Assembly (NCBI RefSeq): GCF_011758645.1
Contig: NZ_JAAMOZ010000001.1
Span: 2,542,001-2,606,000, forward strand
Length of the DNA stretch: 64,000 nucleotides
Source of the DNA: Brooklawnia cerclae
GTDB taxonomy: Bacteria; Actinomycetota; Actinomycetes; Propionibacteriales; Propionibacteriaceae
Reading direction: 5' to 3'
Shown here: positions 25,877-34,478 of the stretch, in pieces
Numbering within the stretch: the first letter of the stretch is position 1
How the letters are laid out: every line of letters starts with the position of its first letter
Translations under genes and position numbers: made by a program
The notes under the pieces: model-generated
The model's input: only the letters and a program-made list of their open reading frames with translations
Database searches by the model: none
What the model was told of the DNA's origin: nothing

Positions 25877-25903
25877 CGCCAATGCCGACTCGTGCCATTG
25901 GCG
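25877..25903 (+). promoter_or_regulatory. 8-bp hairpin in the yeiH 5' leader
   Basis: CGCCAATG (25877-25884) and CATTGGCG (25896-25903) with an 11-base loop, between the Cys leader peptide and the first structural gene. A candidate switching element of the attenuator. Confidence 0.4.
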
Positions 25904-25960
25904 TTCCACCATCGTATTTCTCGCCGCTCTTGCGCGAGTCTCACCCCTAGAGGTATTCCT

Positions 25961-26134
25961 ATGTCAATTTCCGATTCCGTGCCCGCTGACACGGGCAATT
26001 CATCGCCATCGACGGATCAGCCGGACGCGGCTGGAAAATTCTCGATCAATGAGGACTGGCTGGCCGTGATCGTGGGCCTCGTCCTGCTCGCTCTCGCCCT
26101 GACCGGCGTCATTCCGGAAGGACTCGTCCCATGA
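25961..26134 (+). CDS. Small single-span membrane protein preceding YeiH
   Basis: 57-aa protein: a polar, Ser/Pro-rich first half, then 'FSINEDWLAVIVGLVLLALA' (residues about 31-50) continuing into one membrane helix and ending '...GVIPEGLVP'. ATG 25961 has AGAGG eight bases upstream. The stop overlaps the YeiH start as ATGA, so the two are translated in a fixed ratio. I do not know a function; a partner subunit or stabiliser of the exporter is the natural reading. It is too short to be found by most length cut-offs. Confidence 0.7.
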   Translation: MSISDSVPADTGNSSPSTDQPDAAGKFSINEDWLAVIVGLVLLALALTGVIPEGLVP

Positions 26135-27282
26135 GCGGAACAGATATCGCCGCAACCTCGGCGGTCGACGAGCAGCCGGACGACACCAGTCCGGTTCCCA
26201 GCTTCAAGGAGAACTGGCCCTGGGTCGTCGGGGGCTTGGCAGTCGTGCTCGTCCTGGGCATCCTCACCTTCGTCCTGACCGACGGCGTGCCCCGGTGGAC
26301 CGAGGGGACCGGCTTCGGGACGATCGCCGACTCGATCGAGTTCCCCGTGTACGCGATCATCCTCGGGCTGCTCGGCAACGCGATCCTCAGCGCCACGAAA
26401 CTACGGGAGAAGCTCTCCCCCGGCTTCCGTACCGAGTTCCTCATCAAGACCGGCCTGGTGCTGCTGGGCGCGTCCATCAACTTCGCCATCATCGTCCGTG
26501 CCGCCGGCCCCGCGATCCTTCAGGCGATCCTCCTGATCAGCATCGTGTTCTTCTCGACCTGGTGGGTGTCGGGCAAACTCGGTCTGGACGACAGGCTCCG
26601 CGCGCTCCTGTCGACAGCGGTCTCCATCTGCGGGGTGAGCGCGGCCATCGCGGCCGCCGGAGCCGTCAAGGCGAAGCGGGAGCATCTCGCCTACACAGCG
26701 AGCCTGGTGATCCTGTTCGCGCTGCCGGCGATCTTCGTCCTCCCCTGGCTCGCGGGAGTGCTCGGCCTGAGCCCCGCCGTCACCGGCGCGTGGATCGGCG
26801 GCAACATCGACACGACCGCCGCCGTGACCGCCGCGGGCACTCTGGCCGGCGAGCAGCCACTCCAGATCGCCGCGATCGTCAAGTCGACGCAGAATGCCCT
26901 TCTGGGAGTTGCCGCGATCCTGCTGACGGTCTATTTCGCCTACAAGGTGGAACGCACCGAGGGAGCGCCTCGTCCGACTGCCAGGGCCTTCTGGGACCGC
27001 TTCCCGAAGTTCGTCCTGGGCTTCCTGGTCGCCTCGATCGTCGCGACCATCTACTCCAGCGCTGTTCCCTCCGACGTGTCCAAGGCCGCGATCGGTGTCG
27101 CCAACAACCTGCGGACGTGGTTCCTCACCTTCGCGTTCGTCAGCATCGGCCTGGAGTTCAACATCAAGGCGATACGGGAGGCCGGATGGCGTCCGATCGT
27201 CGTGTTCGTCATCGCGACAGTGGTGAACCTCGTCGTCGGTCTCGGGCTCGCCCTGTTGCTGTGGCACAACTTCACGGTGTGA
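26131..27282 (+). CDS. YeiH family putative sulfate/sulfite exporter (UPF0324)
   Basis: 383-aa inner-membrane protein with about ten hydrophobic segments, of the YeiH/UPF0324 family. Family traits: 'PVYAIILGLLGNAIL', 'IKTGLVLLGASINF', the pore-like 'AVSICGVSAAIAAAGAVKAK' and 'GAWIGGNIDTTAAVTAAG'. Members are annotated as putative sulfate exporters; the divergent sulfite reductase and the Cys leader peptides support a sulfur role here. ATG 26131 overlaps the stop of the small membrane protein. A 12-bp hairpin terminator follows at 27336. Confidence 0.85.
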   Translation: MSGTDIAATSAVDEQPDDTSPVPSFKENWPWVVGGLAVVLVLGILTFVLTDGVPRWTEGTGFGTIADSIEFPVYAIILGLLGNAILSATKLREKLSPGFRTEFLIKTGLVLLGASINFAIIVRAAGPAILQAILLISIVFFSTWWVSGKLGLDDRLRALLSTAVSICGVSAAIAAAGAVKAKREHLAYTASLVILFALPAIFVLPWLAGVLGLSPAVTGAWIGGNIDTTAAVTAAGTLAGEQPLQIAAIVKSTQNALLGVAAILLTVYFAYKVERTEGAPRPTARAFWDRFPKFVLGFLVASIVATIYSSAVPSDVSKAAIGVANNLRTWFLTFAFVSIGLEFNIKAIREAGWRPIVVFVIATVVNLVVGLGLALLLWHNFTV

Positions 27283-27335
27283 CCGACGGCATCCGACCGA
27301 CGGTGTGACTGGCTCGGTGTGCGGTCACGACCGCA

Positions 27336-27370
27336 GGTCGGGGCCCCGGGAGTCTCCTGGGGCCCCGACC
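27336..27370 (+). terminator. 12-bp hairpin after yeiH
   Basis: Arms GGTCGGGGCCCC (27336-27347) and GGGGCCCCGACC (27359-27370), 11-base loop, 54 bases after the yeiH stop. Probable transcription end; no U-tract. Confidence 0.65.
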
Positions 27371-27491
27371 CGTGCAGACCCGATCCTGTCGACGCGGACG
27401 ACTGCGCAACGACGACTCTTGCCTTTGCGCAGTCGCCGTTCACAACGCCTGTCACCATCGAGCCGCACGCCGCGACCCGGCAGACGATACG

Positions 27492-28376
27492 ATGAGCCAT
27501 CGTCGTAATCATCGGGTGCCGCATCGCATTCTCGACGGCACCCCCATTCCCGGCACCGGAGGCAGAGGTTTGACCAGCGATCGGCACGTTCCCCGGCGGA
27601 AGCTGTCGGACTCCGTTGCGGACAAGCTGTCCGAGCTGATCACCTCGGGTGAGTTCCCGGTGGGCACCAGACTTCCCGCCGAAAAAGACCTGGCGCAGCA
27701 GTTCGGGGTGGGACGCAGTTCCATGCGTGAGGCCATCCGCGTCCTGGAGGCGGCCGGATACGTCCAGACCACACACGGAGTGGGCGTCTTCGTCATCAAC
27801 AATCGCCCCACGACCATCAGTCTTGAGCTGACGCTCGGCGGTGGCTACACCATGAGCGACCTTTTCGAGGTGCGGATCGCGCTCGAGGGCAAGTCCGCCG
27901 AACTGGCCGCGAGCAGGCTCACCGATCATCACCGGGAGAAGATGGTCTCGTTCCTCGCGGCGGCGTCCGACCCCGGTATCAGCGAGGCCGAGTTCGTCCG
28001 CCTCGACGGCTCGTTCCACCGGCAGATCGCCGAGGCCAGTGGGAATCCCCTGCTCCTCTACATGTGGGAGTCGATCGCCCCGCAGTTCGAGGAGTACTCG
28101 TTGCGCGTCATCGGGCTCCCGGGACGCCTCGAGCATGCCCACGCCGACCACCTGGGAATGCTCGAGGCGATCAGCGCACGAGACACGGCTCGCGCTGCCC
28201 GCCTGGCACGGGAGCACGTGCAGACGGTGCAACGCGAGCTCAGTGGCGTGACGGCCGATCCGTCGAGCGCGCTACGCACCTACCACGATCGCGCGGTCGC
28301 CTCGGCCGCGGCGACCGGCGCCGGGGACTCAGACGAAGATGTCCACGATGAGAACCACGGCGAGGACGACCACTGA
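27492..28376 (+). CDS. FadR/GntR-type transcriptional regulator (FCD domain)
   Basis: About 294 aa. Winged helix 'LPAEKDLAQQFGVGRSSMRE' at about residues 59-78, the FadR/LldR-type RxxxRxAxxxL pattern, then an FCD domain with 'LDGSFHRQIAEASGN' and 'HADHLGMLEAI'. FCD regulators of this kind sense sugar acids or lactate. The start is uncertain: ATG 27492 is used but lacks a ribosome site; GTG 27516 and TTG after GGCAGAGGT are alternatives. The last 48 bases overlap the convergent GntP gene. Likely target: GntP and the enolase-superfamily gene beyond it. Confidence 0.8.
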   Translation: MSHRRNHRVPHRILDGTPIPGTGGRGLTSDRHVPRRKLSDSVADKLSELITSGEFPVGTRLPAEKDLAQQFGVGRSSMREAIRVLEAAGYVQTTHGVGVFVINNRPTTISLELTLGGGYTMSDLFEVRIALEGKSAELAASRLTDHHREKMVSFLAAASDPGISEAEFVRLDGSFHRQIAEASGNPLLLYMWESIAPQFEEYSLRVIGLPGRLEHAHADHLGMLEAISARDTARAARLAREHVQTVQRELSGVTADPSSALRTYHDRAVASAAATGAGDSDEDVHDENHGEDDH

Positions 28377-29669
28377 GAGCATGGACTGCGACAACGTGTA
28401 GGTCTTGAGCGTCCCGCGCGTCGTCAGACCGAACAGCGAGCGCACCATCCAGAAGGCGTTGTCGCTGAACTGCCCGCCGAAGCAGCCACCGGCACCCGCC
28501 GCGAGGACGACCAGCGCGGGCGGCAGGCCGAGGGTGCCGACCAACGGGCTGATGATGCTGATCGCGGTGATCCCCGACACGGTCTGCCCACCGATCGCCA
28601 TGCGCAGCACGGCCGCGATGAACCACACTGCCACCAGCGGAAGCGCCGCGTTCGCCTCGAACAGGCCGGCAAGAACATCCTTCATCCCGGTGCTGGCGAT
28701 GATCTGCCCCAGGGAGCCGGCCACCGCGGTCACCACCAGGATCGTCCCGGCGGTCTCGAGGGCCTTTCCGACGACCTCTTCCTGCCCACGCAGCCCGCTG
28801 CGGCGCACCGTGATGACCAGAGCGGTGAGCACCCCCATGAGGAGCGCGATGACCGGGCTGCCCAGGAACTCGACGAAGGCGAGGTCCGCACCGGCGAGCG
28901 GTGCGACGATCGCGGCGATGATCAGGACGAGAACCACGAGGACAGGTGCCAGGGCAGCTCCCATCGACGGCAGCTGGACGTCTTCCGCCGGAGTCTCGAC
29001 CGAGGCCTCGGAGTCGTCGGCGGGGATGTCCTCGTCCAGGGGCGCCTTCCACCAGCGCAGCTTCTCCATGGCGAAGATGTAGAGGAACGTCGTCAGGGCG
29101 ACGGTCGGGATCGCGACTGCGAAGCCGGGGATCAGCATGTCGCCAGCGGACATCCCGATCGTCCCCAGGTAGGCGAGCATGGCCGCGCCGGGGATGACCA
29201 GGGCGTTACCCGCTGCCAGGCCCATCGACACCGGCCCGGCCAGGGACGCGACCGGGCGTCCGGTGCTCTTTGCCACACGGCGGGCGATGGGTGCCACGAG
29301 TACCAGCAGGACGTCGAAGTAGATCGCGGGGGTGATGGTCGACAGGGTCAGGCTGAAGGCGAACGGCGAACCCTTCTTCCCGAACAGCTTGAGGATGCCC
29401 TCGACGATGCGCTGCACCGCCCCGTAGCTCGACATGAGCAGGCCCATGATGATGCCCAGGCTGATCAGCAACCCGACCTCGGCCATCAGGTCGCCGAAGC
29501 CTTGGTTCACCCCGTCGACGACGTCGCTCATCGGGACGCCCGTGGTCAGGCCGAGCACGATCGTCCCGATGAGGAGCGCCAGTGCCGGATTGAGTTTCAG
29601 GCGCACGATCAGCAGTGCGATACCGATGAAGACGAGTACGAAATCGATGATGAGCCAGGTTGCCGACAT
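28329..29669 (-). CDS. GntP family gluconate/sugar-acid permease
   Basis: 446-aa inner-membrane H+-symporter of the GntP family, with about 12-14 hydrophobic segments and a charged central loop ('PLDEDIPADDSEASVETPAED', residues about 217-237). Family motifs include 'NPALALLIGTIVLGL', 'YFDVLLVLVAPI', 'RMAIGGQTVSGITAI' and 'GQFSDNAFWMVRSLFG'. Gluconate, idonate or related aldonates are the usual substrates. ATG 29669 follows AGGTGA. Divergent from the enolase-superfamily dehydratase and convergent (48-base overlap) with the FadR-type regulator. Confidence 0.85.
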   Translation of the reverse strand: MSATWLIIDFVLVFIGIALLIVRLKLNPALALLIGTIVLGLTTGVPMSDVVDGVNQGFGDLMAEVGLLISLGIIMGLLMSSYGAVQRIVEGILKLFGKKGSPFAFSLTLSTITPAIYFDVLLVLVAPIARRVAKSTGRPVASLAGPVSMGLAAGNALVIPGAAMLAYLGTIGMSAGDMLIPGFAVAIPTVALTTFLYIFAMEKLRWWKAPLDEDIPADDSEASVETPAEDVQLPSMGAALAPVLVVLVLIIAAIVAPLAGADLAFVEFLGSPVIALLMGVLTALVITVRRSGLRGQEEVVGKALETAGTILVVTAVAGSLGQIIASTGMKDVLAGLFEANAALPLVAVWFIAAVLRMAIGGQTVSGITAISIISPLVGTLGLPPALVVLAAGAGGCFGGQFSDNAFWMVRSLFGLTTRGTLKTYTLSQSMLSVVVLAVVLIVDIFV

Positions 29670-30039
29670 CACCGTCACCTGCTTTCGTGGTTGGCCCCGT
29701 CTGCGGGGCGTTTCGTGCGGCACACGACAGCCGCGAGCGGCGAGGTCCTCGGAACCGGGTTCTCAAGCGTTCACCACTCTTCAGATGACCTGAACATAAC
29801 CGCCGACTCTGGTTCAGTCAAACGTGGAGCGTCCACGATGTGGTCACGCGGCATACCCGGGCCGCGTTTCGACAATCTGTGCCTACCAGCGGCATGTGAT
29901 CCTGACGAGTCGTATGCTGGGGACGCCGTGGGAGTCGGTTCGTGCCGCTCTTCCACATTAGAATCAACTTGTCTGATCTCCTGCTATCGTGACCGTCAGC
30001 GTTTGACGCGTCAGAGCAGCCGAGACGAGCGGAGGAAAC
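29670..30039. other. Divergent intergenic region between gntP and dehydratase gene
   Basis: 370 bases without a convincing gene. It holds promoters for both sides (not resolved with confidence) and a short dyad TTCAG-N5-CTGAA at 29780-29794 near gntP; GTTCAG recurs at 29812. It is less GC-rich than the genes around it. A regulator site for the FadR-type protein is expected here. Confidence 0.5.
29780..29794. promoter_or_regulatory. Short dyad TTCAG-N5-CTGAA upstream of gntP
   Basis: Five-bp perfect arms about 110 bases before the GntP start. Possible binding site for the neighbouring FadR-type regulator, though GntR consensus agreement is weak. Confidence 0.25.
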
Positions 30040-31209
30040 ATGAAGATCGACCGGATCGAGACCTATATTCTCAAGGTTCCGCTCGGCAGCGAACGGTTCT
30101 TCTCGTCGCAGGCCGAGTTCCCGGAACGCAACAGCTTCCTCGTGAAGCTGACCAGCACCGACGGACTCGTCGGCTGGGGGGAGGGTGGCCAGTACGGCCC
30201 GGCTGAGCCGGTGAAGACCTGCGTGGACGAGGTCCTGGGCCCGAAGCTGCTGGCGATGCCGGACGCGGCGCCCGGCCTGGTATGGGAGACGCTCTACGCC
30301 CACACACGTGACTTCGGCCAGAAGGGCACCTACATCGAAGCCATGAGCGCGCTCGACATCGCCCTGTGGGACCTCACCGGAAAGTCACTCGGCGTGCCGG
30401 TGTCCACCCTGATGGGCGGGCGGTTCCGCGACAGCGTCCGCGCCTACGGCACCGGCGGCTACTACACCAGCACCACGTTCGACCCGGTCGCGGACGTCGC
30501 GGCGCTCCAGACCGAGATGGAGCGGTACGCGTCCACCGGGTTCACGATGCTCAAGGTGAAGATCGGCCTCCTGCCGGTGCGCCAGGACGCGGCCCGTATC
30601 ACGGCGGTGCGCAAGGCCCTGGGCGACGATTTCAGCCTGCTCGCCGACGCCAACCACGCATACAACGCGAGCACGGCGGTGTTGATGGGCCGGACGCTGG
30701 AACGCGAAGGGTTCGAACTGTTCGAGGAGCCTGTTCCCCCGGAGGATCGCGAGGGCTACGCGCGGGTGCGGGCCGCACTGGATGTGCCCATCGCGGGCGG
30801 GGAGGCCGAGTACACACGGTTCGGTTTCCGCGACTTCATCGGCGGCGGCTGCGTCGACATCGTCCAGCCCGACATCTGTGTGTGCGGCGGTATATCCGAG
30901 GTCATGAAGATCTCGGCGCTCGCGTCGGCGCGCAACCTACGGGTCGTCCCGCATGTGTGGGGCTCCGGGATCGCGCTCAGCGCCGGCCTCCAGGTGTGCA
31001 GCGCGCTCCCGCTGGCACCGTTCGCCTATGAGCCCGTCCCGCTCCAGAACGAACCCGTGATCGAATTCGACAGGACGCGCAATCCGCTCCGCGACGAACT
31101 GCTCACGACGCCCTTCACGCTGCAGGACGGTCGCGTCCTCGTCCCGGGCGGCCCCGGCCTGGGCGTCGAGGTGAACCCCGACACGCTGGAGCGCTACCGG
31201 GTCGGCTGA
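30040..31209 (+). CDS. Enolase-superfamily (mandelate racemase/muconate lactonising type) sugar-acid dehydratase
   Basis: 389-aa two-domain enolase-superfamily enzyme. Catalytic layout can be followed: 'LKVKIGL' (KxK base, about 168), metal ligands in 'LADANHAY' (Asp), 'LFEEPVPPE' (Glu) and 'AGGEAEYTRFG' (Glu), and 'VVPHVWGSGIA' with a general-acid His. KxK on one side and His on the other is the mandelate racemase pattern, shared by aldonate/aldarate dehydratases. GGAGGAAAC precedes ATG 30040. With GntP and the FadR-type regulator it makes a sugar-acid catabolic set; the precise acid is unknown. Stop overlaps the convergent SnoaL-like gene by 16 bases. Confidence 0.85.
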   Translation: MKIDRIETYILKVPLGSERFFSSQAEFPERNSFLVKLTSTDGLVGWGEGGQYGPAEPVKTCVDEVLGPKLLAMPDAAPGLVWETLYAHTRDFGQKGTYIEAMSALDIALWDLTGKSLGVPVSTLMGGRFRDSVRAYGTGGYYTSTTFDPVADVAALQTEMERYASTGFTMLKVKIGLLPVRQDAARITAVRKALGDDFSLLADANHAYNASTAVLMGRTLEREGFELFEEPVPPEDREGYARVRAALDVPIAGGEAEYTRFGFRDFIGGGCVDIVQPDICVCGGISEVMKISALASARNLRVVPHVWGSGIALSAGLQVCSALPLAPFAYEPVPLQNEPVIEFDRTRNPLRDELLTTPFTLQDGRVLVPGGPGLGVEVNPDTLERYRVG

Positions 31210-31592
31210 GAGAAGGGGTCCACGCCGAGGAGGAACTCCCACTCCCGGGCGATGAGCCCGTCCCGGAACTCGAACACGTCCAGCGAACGGTTGCCCTCGT
31301 CGTCCTCGAGCACGGTGCTGACGATCCGCCCGGATGCATCGGGCGACACCTGCCGGACGACAAAGGTGCCGTCGCTGCCGAGATAGGCGCGCTTCATGGC
31401 CGCGAGGTAGTCCTCGATGCCGCGAACGACGGTCACGATGCCCGGCGAGATGACCGACCACTCGACGTCGGGTGCCAGGAAGCCTGCGTATGCGTCCCAG
31501 TCCCGTGCGTTCTCGGCGGCGAAGAACTCCTGCAGGGCTTCGACCGCGCGGCACGGTCCCGGCACGTGGGCAGGCGACGGCTCGTCCGTCAT
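31194..31592 (-). CDS. SnoaL/NTF2-like protein
   Basis: 132-aa single-domain protein with the SnoaL-type cone fold pattern: 'VEALQEFFAAENARDWDAY', 'FLAPDVEWSVI', 'GIEDYLAAMKRAYLG', then 'VSTVLEDDEGNRSLDVFEFR' and 'IAREWEFLLG'. Such proteins are isomerases, hydratases or non-catalytic ligand binders; nothing shows which. ATG 31592 follows a strong CAGGAGGGAACC. It overlaps the end of the dehydratase gene (convergent) by 16 bases. Confidence 0.7.
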   Translation of the reverse strand: MTDEPSPAHVPGPCRAVEALQEFFAAENARDWDAYAGFLAPDVEWSVISPGIVTVVRGIEDYLAAMKRAYLGSDGTFVVRQVSPDASGRIVSTVLEDDEGNRSLDVFEFRDGLIAREWEFLLGVDPFSQPTR

Positions 31593-31685
31593 GGTTCCCT
31601 CCTGGTAGTGGTCGACGATCTCAACGATCTCAGGTCGGGCGCCGGCGTGCACGAACCATGTCAGGAGCAAGGGCCATGACGTGTG

Positions 31686-34277
31686 TCACACACCCGGACG
31701 CGGCGCAATGGCCTGCTGCGGCAGGCGCCCGCGCACAGACGCATCGGCATCCAGGACGCGTCCCAGGTACGACCCGGTCACGCTTCCGGGCGTCTCCGAG
31801 ATCTCGCGCGGCGTGCCGACGGCGACGATTCGTCCGCCTGCCTGTCCCCCGCCCGGCCCGAGATCGATGACATGGTCGGCGTTGGCGATCATGTCCAGGT
31901 CATGCTCGATCACAACGACCGTGGCACCCTTGGCGCCGAGCCGATCGATCACGCCCAGCAGGACGCGGGTGTCGAGCGGATGGAGACCAACGCTCGGCTC
32001 GTCCAGGACGAACAGGGTGTCGGACTGGTTGCGATGCAACTCGGTCGCGAGCTTGAGGCGCTGCGCCTCTCCACCCGACAGCGCGGGGGTGTCCTCGCCG
32101 AGAGTGAGATAGCCGAGCCCCAGGTCGATCAGCGTCCGCAGCTTCCTGCGGACGCGGGGCAGATCGAGCCGGAGGTCGACGACCTGGGCGACGGTGAGCT
32201 CCAGCAGGTCGGGCAGCGCGATGCCGTTGGCCAGCCCGGGGGCAGGTAGGAGGATGTCGCGGGCGGCGGGATCGTAACGGGCACCCTCGCACTCGGGGCA
32301 GGCGATGTCGACATCGGGCAGGAACTGTACGTCGAGAGAGACCTGCCCGGTGCCCTCGCAGCGTGGGCAGCGCAACGAGCCGGTGTTGTAGGAGAAGTCG
32401 GCCGCGCCCAGGCCGCGTCGCACAGCTTCATCGGTCTGCGCATATGCGCGGCGCAGATCGTCCAGGATGCCTGTATAGGTGGCCACGGTCGACCGCACGT
32501 TGATGCCGATCGGGGTGGCGTCGACGACGTTGACCCGGGTGATGTCTGCGGCATCCAGCACCGCGACGTGGCCGGGCAGCCGGCCGGAGCCGTTTCTCGC
32601 CCGTAGCGCGGGAACCAGGCTGTCGAGGACGAGGGTGGTCTTACCCGACCCCGACATCCCCGTGATCGCGGTCAGCCGGCCCTTGGGTATCTCGACGTCC
32701 AGGGCATGCACGGTGTGGATCGGGCGTGTGGTGAGCCGGATCCGGCCCCGTGCGAACACCTCGGCGGGGGCGGCCTGTTCGCGGACGACGATGGGTTCGC
32801 GTCCGGCGAGAAAACCCCCGATCAGCGACGTGGGGCTGCTCGCGAGGTCGGTGACGGTACCGGTCTCCAGCACCGTGCCGCCGTCGGTGCCGGAGCCGGG
32901 CCCGATCTCGATCAGCCAGTCGGCCTCGCGCAGCACCTGCACATCGTGATCGACCAGCACCACGGAGTTCCCGTCGCGCAGCAGATCACGGACGACCCCG
33001 ACGAGCCCCTCGACGTTGGCCGGATGCAGACCGATGGAGGGCTCGTCCAGCACGTACAACACGCCATTGGTCTGATTGCGGACGGCCCGGGCGAGCTGAA
33101 CCCGCTGTCGTTCGCCCGTCGACAGAGTGGAACTCGCCCGGTCGAGGCCCAGGTAGCCGAGACCGAGCTGGACGAGACGCTCGGCCATCCCGAGCAGCTG
33201 CGAGACGATCATGCGCGCCATCGCCCACATCTCAGCGGGCAGGGGGTCGACGACGGTCGGAGCCCAGGCGACCACCTCGTCCAGTGCCATCGCCGTCGCC
33301 TCGGCGATGTCGATGCCGGACACCTGGGTGCCGCGCACGCGGTCGCTCACACGGGTGCCGTGGCAGGACGGGCACACCTGCTCCGTGATGAACCGGTTCA
33401 CCCGGGCGAGGGTGCGCTCGCTGTCCGAGTTGCGCATGGCCTCGTCGACCGCACGGCGCGCGTTGCGGTAGGTGAAGTCGAGATCGAAGACGCGGCCGCT
33501 CCTCGTCGGCACCCTGATGTGGCGCTTCTCCTCCGGCCCGTTGAGGACGATGTCCTTCTCTGCGTCGGTGAGCCGGGTGTACGGGACGTCGAGGCGCACC
33601 CCGAACTCGGCCACCACCTGGGGCATCACCGACAGACCCAGCACGTTCCAGGGGACGACGGCGCCGTCCGCGATGGTCTTCGACGGATCGGGGATCAACG
33701 TGGAGTCGTCGATCCGGCGAACCGACCCGATGCCGGAGCACGTCGGGCAGGCGCCCTCGGAGTTGAAGGCCAGCGACTCCGCCCCCGGAGGCATGAACGT
33801 CTCCCCACACTCCGGGCAGGTCAACTCCAGGCCCGCGGCGACGTCGATGGTCGGCGCCAGGCGGTGGCCGTTGGGACACAGATGCGCGCCCAGCCGGGAG
33901 AACATCACCCGGAGCACGTTCAGAAGCTCGGTGGAGGTGCCGAAGGTGCTGCGCACCCCCGGGACGCCGGGTCGCTGCCGCAACGCGAGGGCCGCCGGCA
34001 CATACCGGACGCTGTCCACCGCCGCCCGCGCCGCGTGAGTCATTCGGCGCCTGGTGTAGGTCGACAGTGCCTCGATGTAGCGGCGTGAGCCCTCGGCGTA
34101 CAACACACCCATGGCCAACGACGACTTGCCCGACCCCGACACCCCTGCGATCGCGACCATCTGCCGCAACGGCACGTCCACGTCGATGCCGCGCAGATTG
34201 CGCACCCGGGCGCCGCGCACCTGGATCGCCGTCGGCGAATCCGGCTCACTGCGTCCGATCGCCCTGCCGTCGGTCAT
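31686..34277 (-). CDS. UvrA paralogue (excinuclease-type ABC ATPase, short form)
   Basis: 863-aa tandem ABC ATPase of the UvrA family. Both Walker A loops ('GVSGSGKSS' near 46, 'GMSGSGKTT' near 545), both signature motifs ('LSTGERQRVQLARAV' and 'LSGGEAQRLKLATEL'), both Walker B/'LDEPSIGLHP' and 'LDEPSVGLHP', and Cys pairs 'CPTCSGIG', 'CPSCHG', 'CPRCEGTG', 'CPECEG' are present. Housekeeping UvrA is about 950 residues; this one is about 90 shorter, consistent with the UvrA2 group that lacks the UvrB-binding domain and is tied to drug or DNA-damage resistance. The start ATG 34277 is not preceded by an obvious ribosome site. Confidence 0.85.
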   Translation of the reverse strand: MTDGRAIGRSEPDSPTAIQVRGARVRNLRGIDVDVPLRQMVAIAGVSGSGKSSLAMGVLYAEGSRRYIEALSTYTRRRMTHAARAAVDSVRYVPAALALRQRPGVPGVRSTFGTSTELLNVLRVMFSRLGAHLCPNGHRLAPTIDVAAGLELTCPECGETFMPPGAESLAFNSEGACPTCSGIGSVRRIDDSTLIPDPSKTIADGAVVPWNVLGLSVMPQVVAEFGVRLDVPYTRLTDAEKDIVLNGPEEKRHIRVPTRSGRVFDLDFTYRNARRAVDEAMRNSDSERTLARVNRFITEQVCPSCHGTRVSDRVRGTQVSGIDIAEATAMALDEVVAWAPTVVDPLPAEMWAMARMIVSQLLGMAERLVQLGLGYLGLDRASSTLSTGERQRVQLARAVRNQTNGVLYVLDEPSIGLHPANVEGLVGVVRDLLRDGNSVVLVDHDVQVLREADWLIEIGPGSGTDGGTVLETGTVTDLASSPTSLIGGFLAGREPIVVREQAAPAEVFARGRIRLTTRPIHTVHALDVEIPKGRLTAITGMSGSGKTTLVLDSLVPALRARNGSGRLPGHVAVLDAADITRVNVVDATPIGINVRSTVATYTGILDDLRRAYAQTDEAVRRGLGAADFSYNTGSLRCPRCEGTGQVSLDVQFLPDVDIACPECEGARYDPAARDILLPAPGLANGIALPDLLELTVAQVVDLRLDLPRVRRKLRTLIDLGLGYLTLGEDTPALSGGEAQRLKLATELHRNQSDTLFVLDEPSVGLHPLDTRVLLGVIDRLGAKGATVVVIEHDLDMIANADHVIDLGPGGGQAGGRIVAVGTPREISETPGSVTGSYLGRVLDADASVRGRLPQQAIAPRPGV

Positions 34278-34478
34278 CGGAGACCCTCCGGCGGCCGCCC
34301 CGGACGGGCGGGCCCGGCGGGCGGGAGGTCATCGAAGTCCATGCCCCAAACCTAACCGTCGGCACTGACAAGACTTCGCTTCATCAGCTCGGTTCTCGTA
34401 TGCGACCCGGAAGAGCTACCGGACGGCGACATTGCCCGCGGGTTCGTCGTGGCGGCAGGTTTCCATCAGGACGCCCCC

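Noticed and set aside
31678-31692. GTGTGT/ACACAC inverted repeat after the UvrA paralogue
   Set aside because: The loop would be a single base, and the sequence is simple GT repeat; not a credible hairpin.
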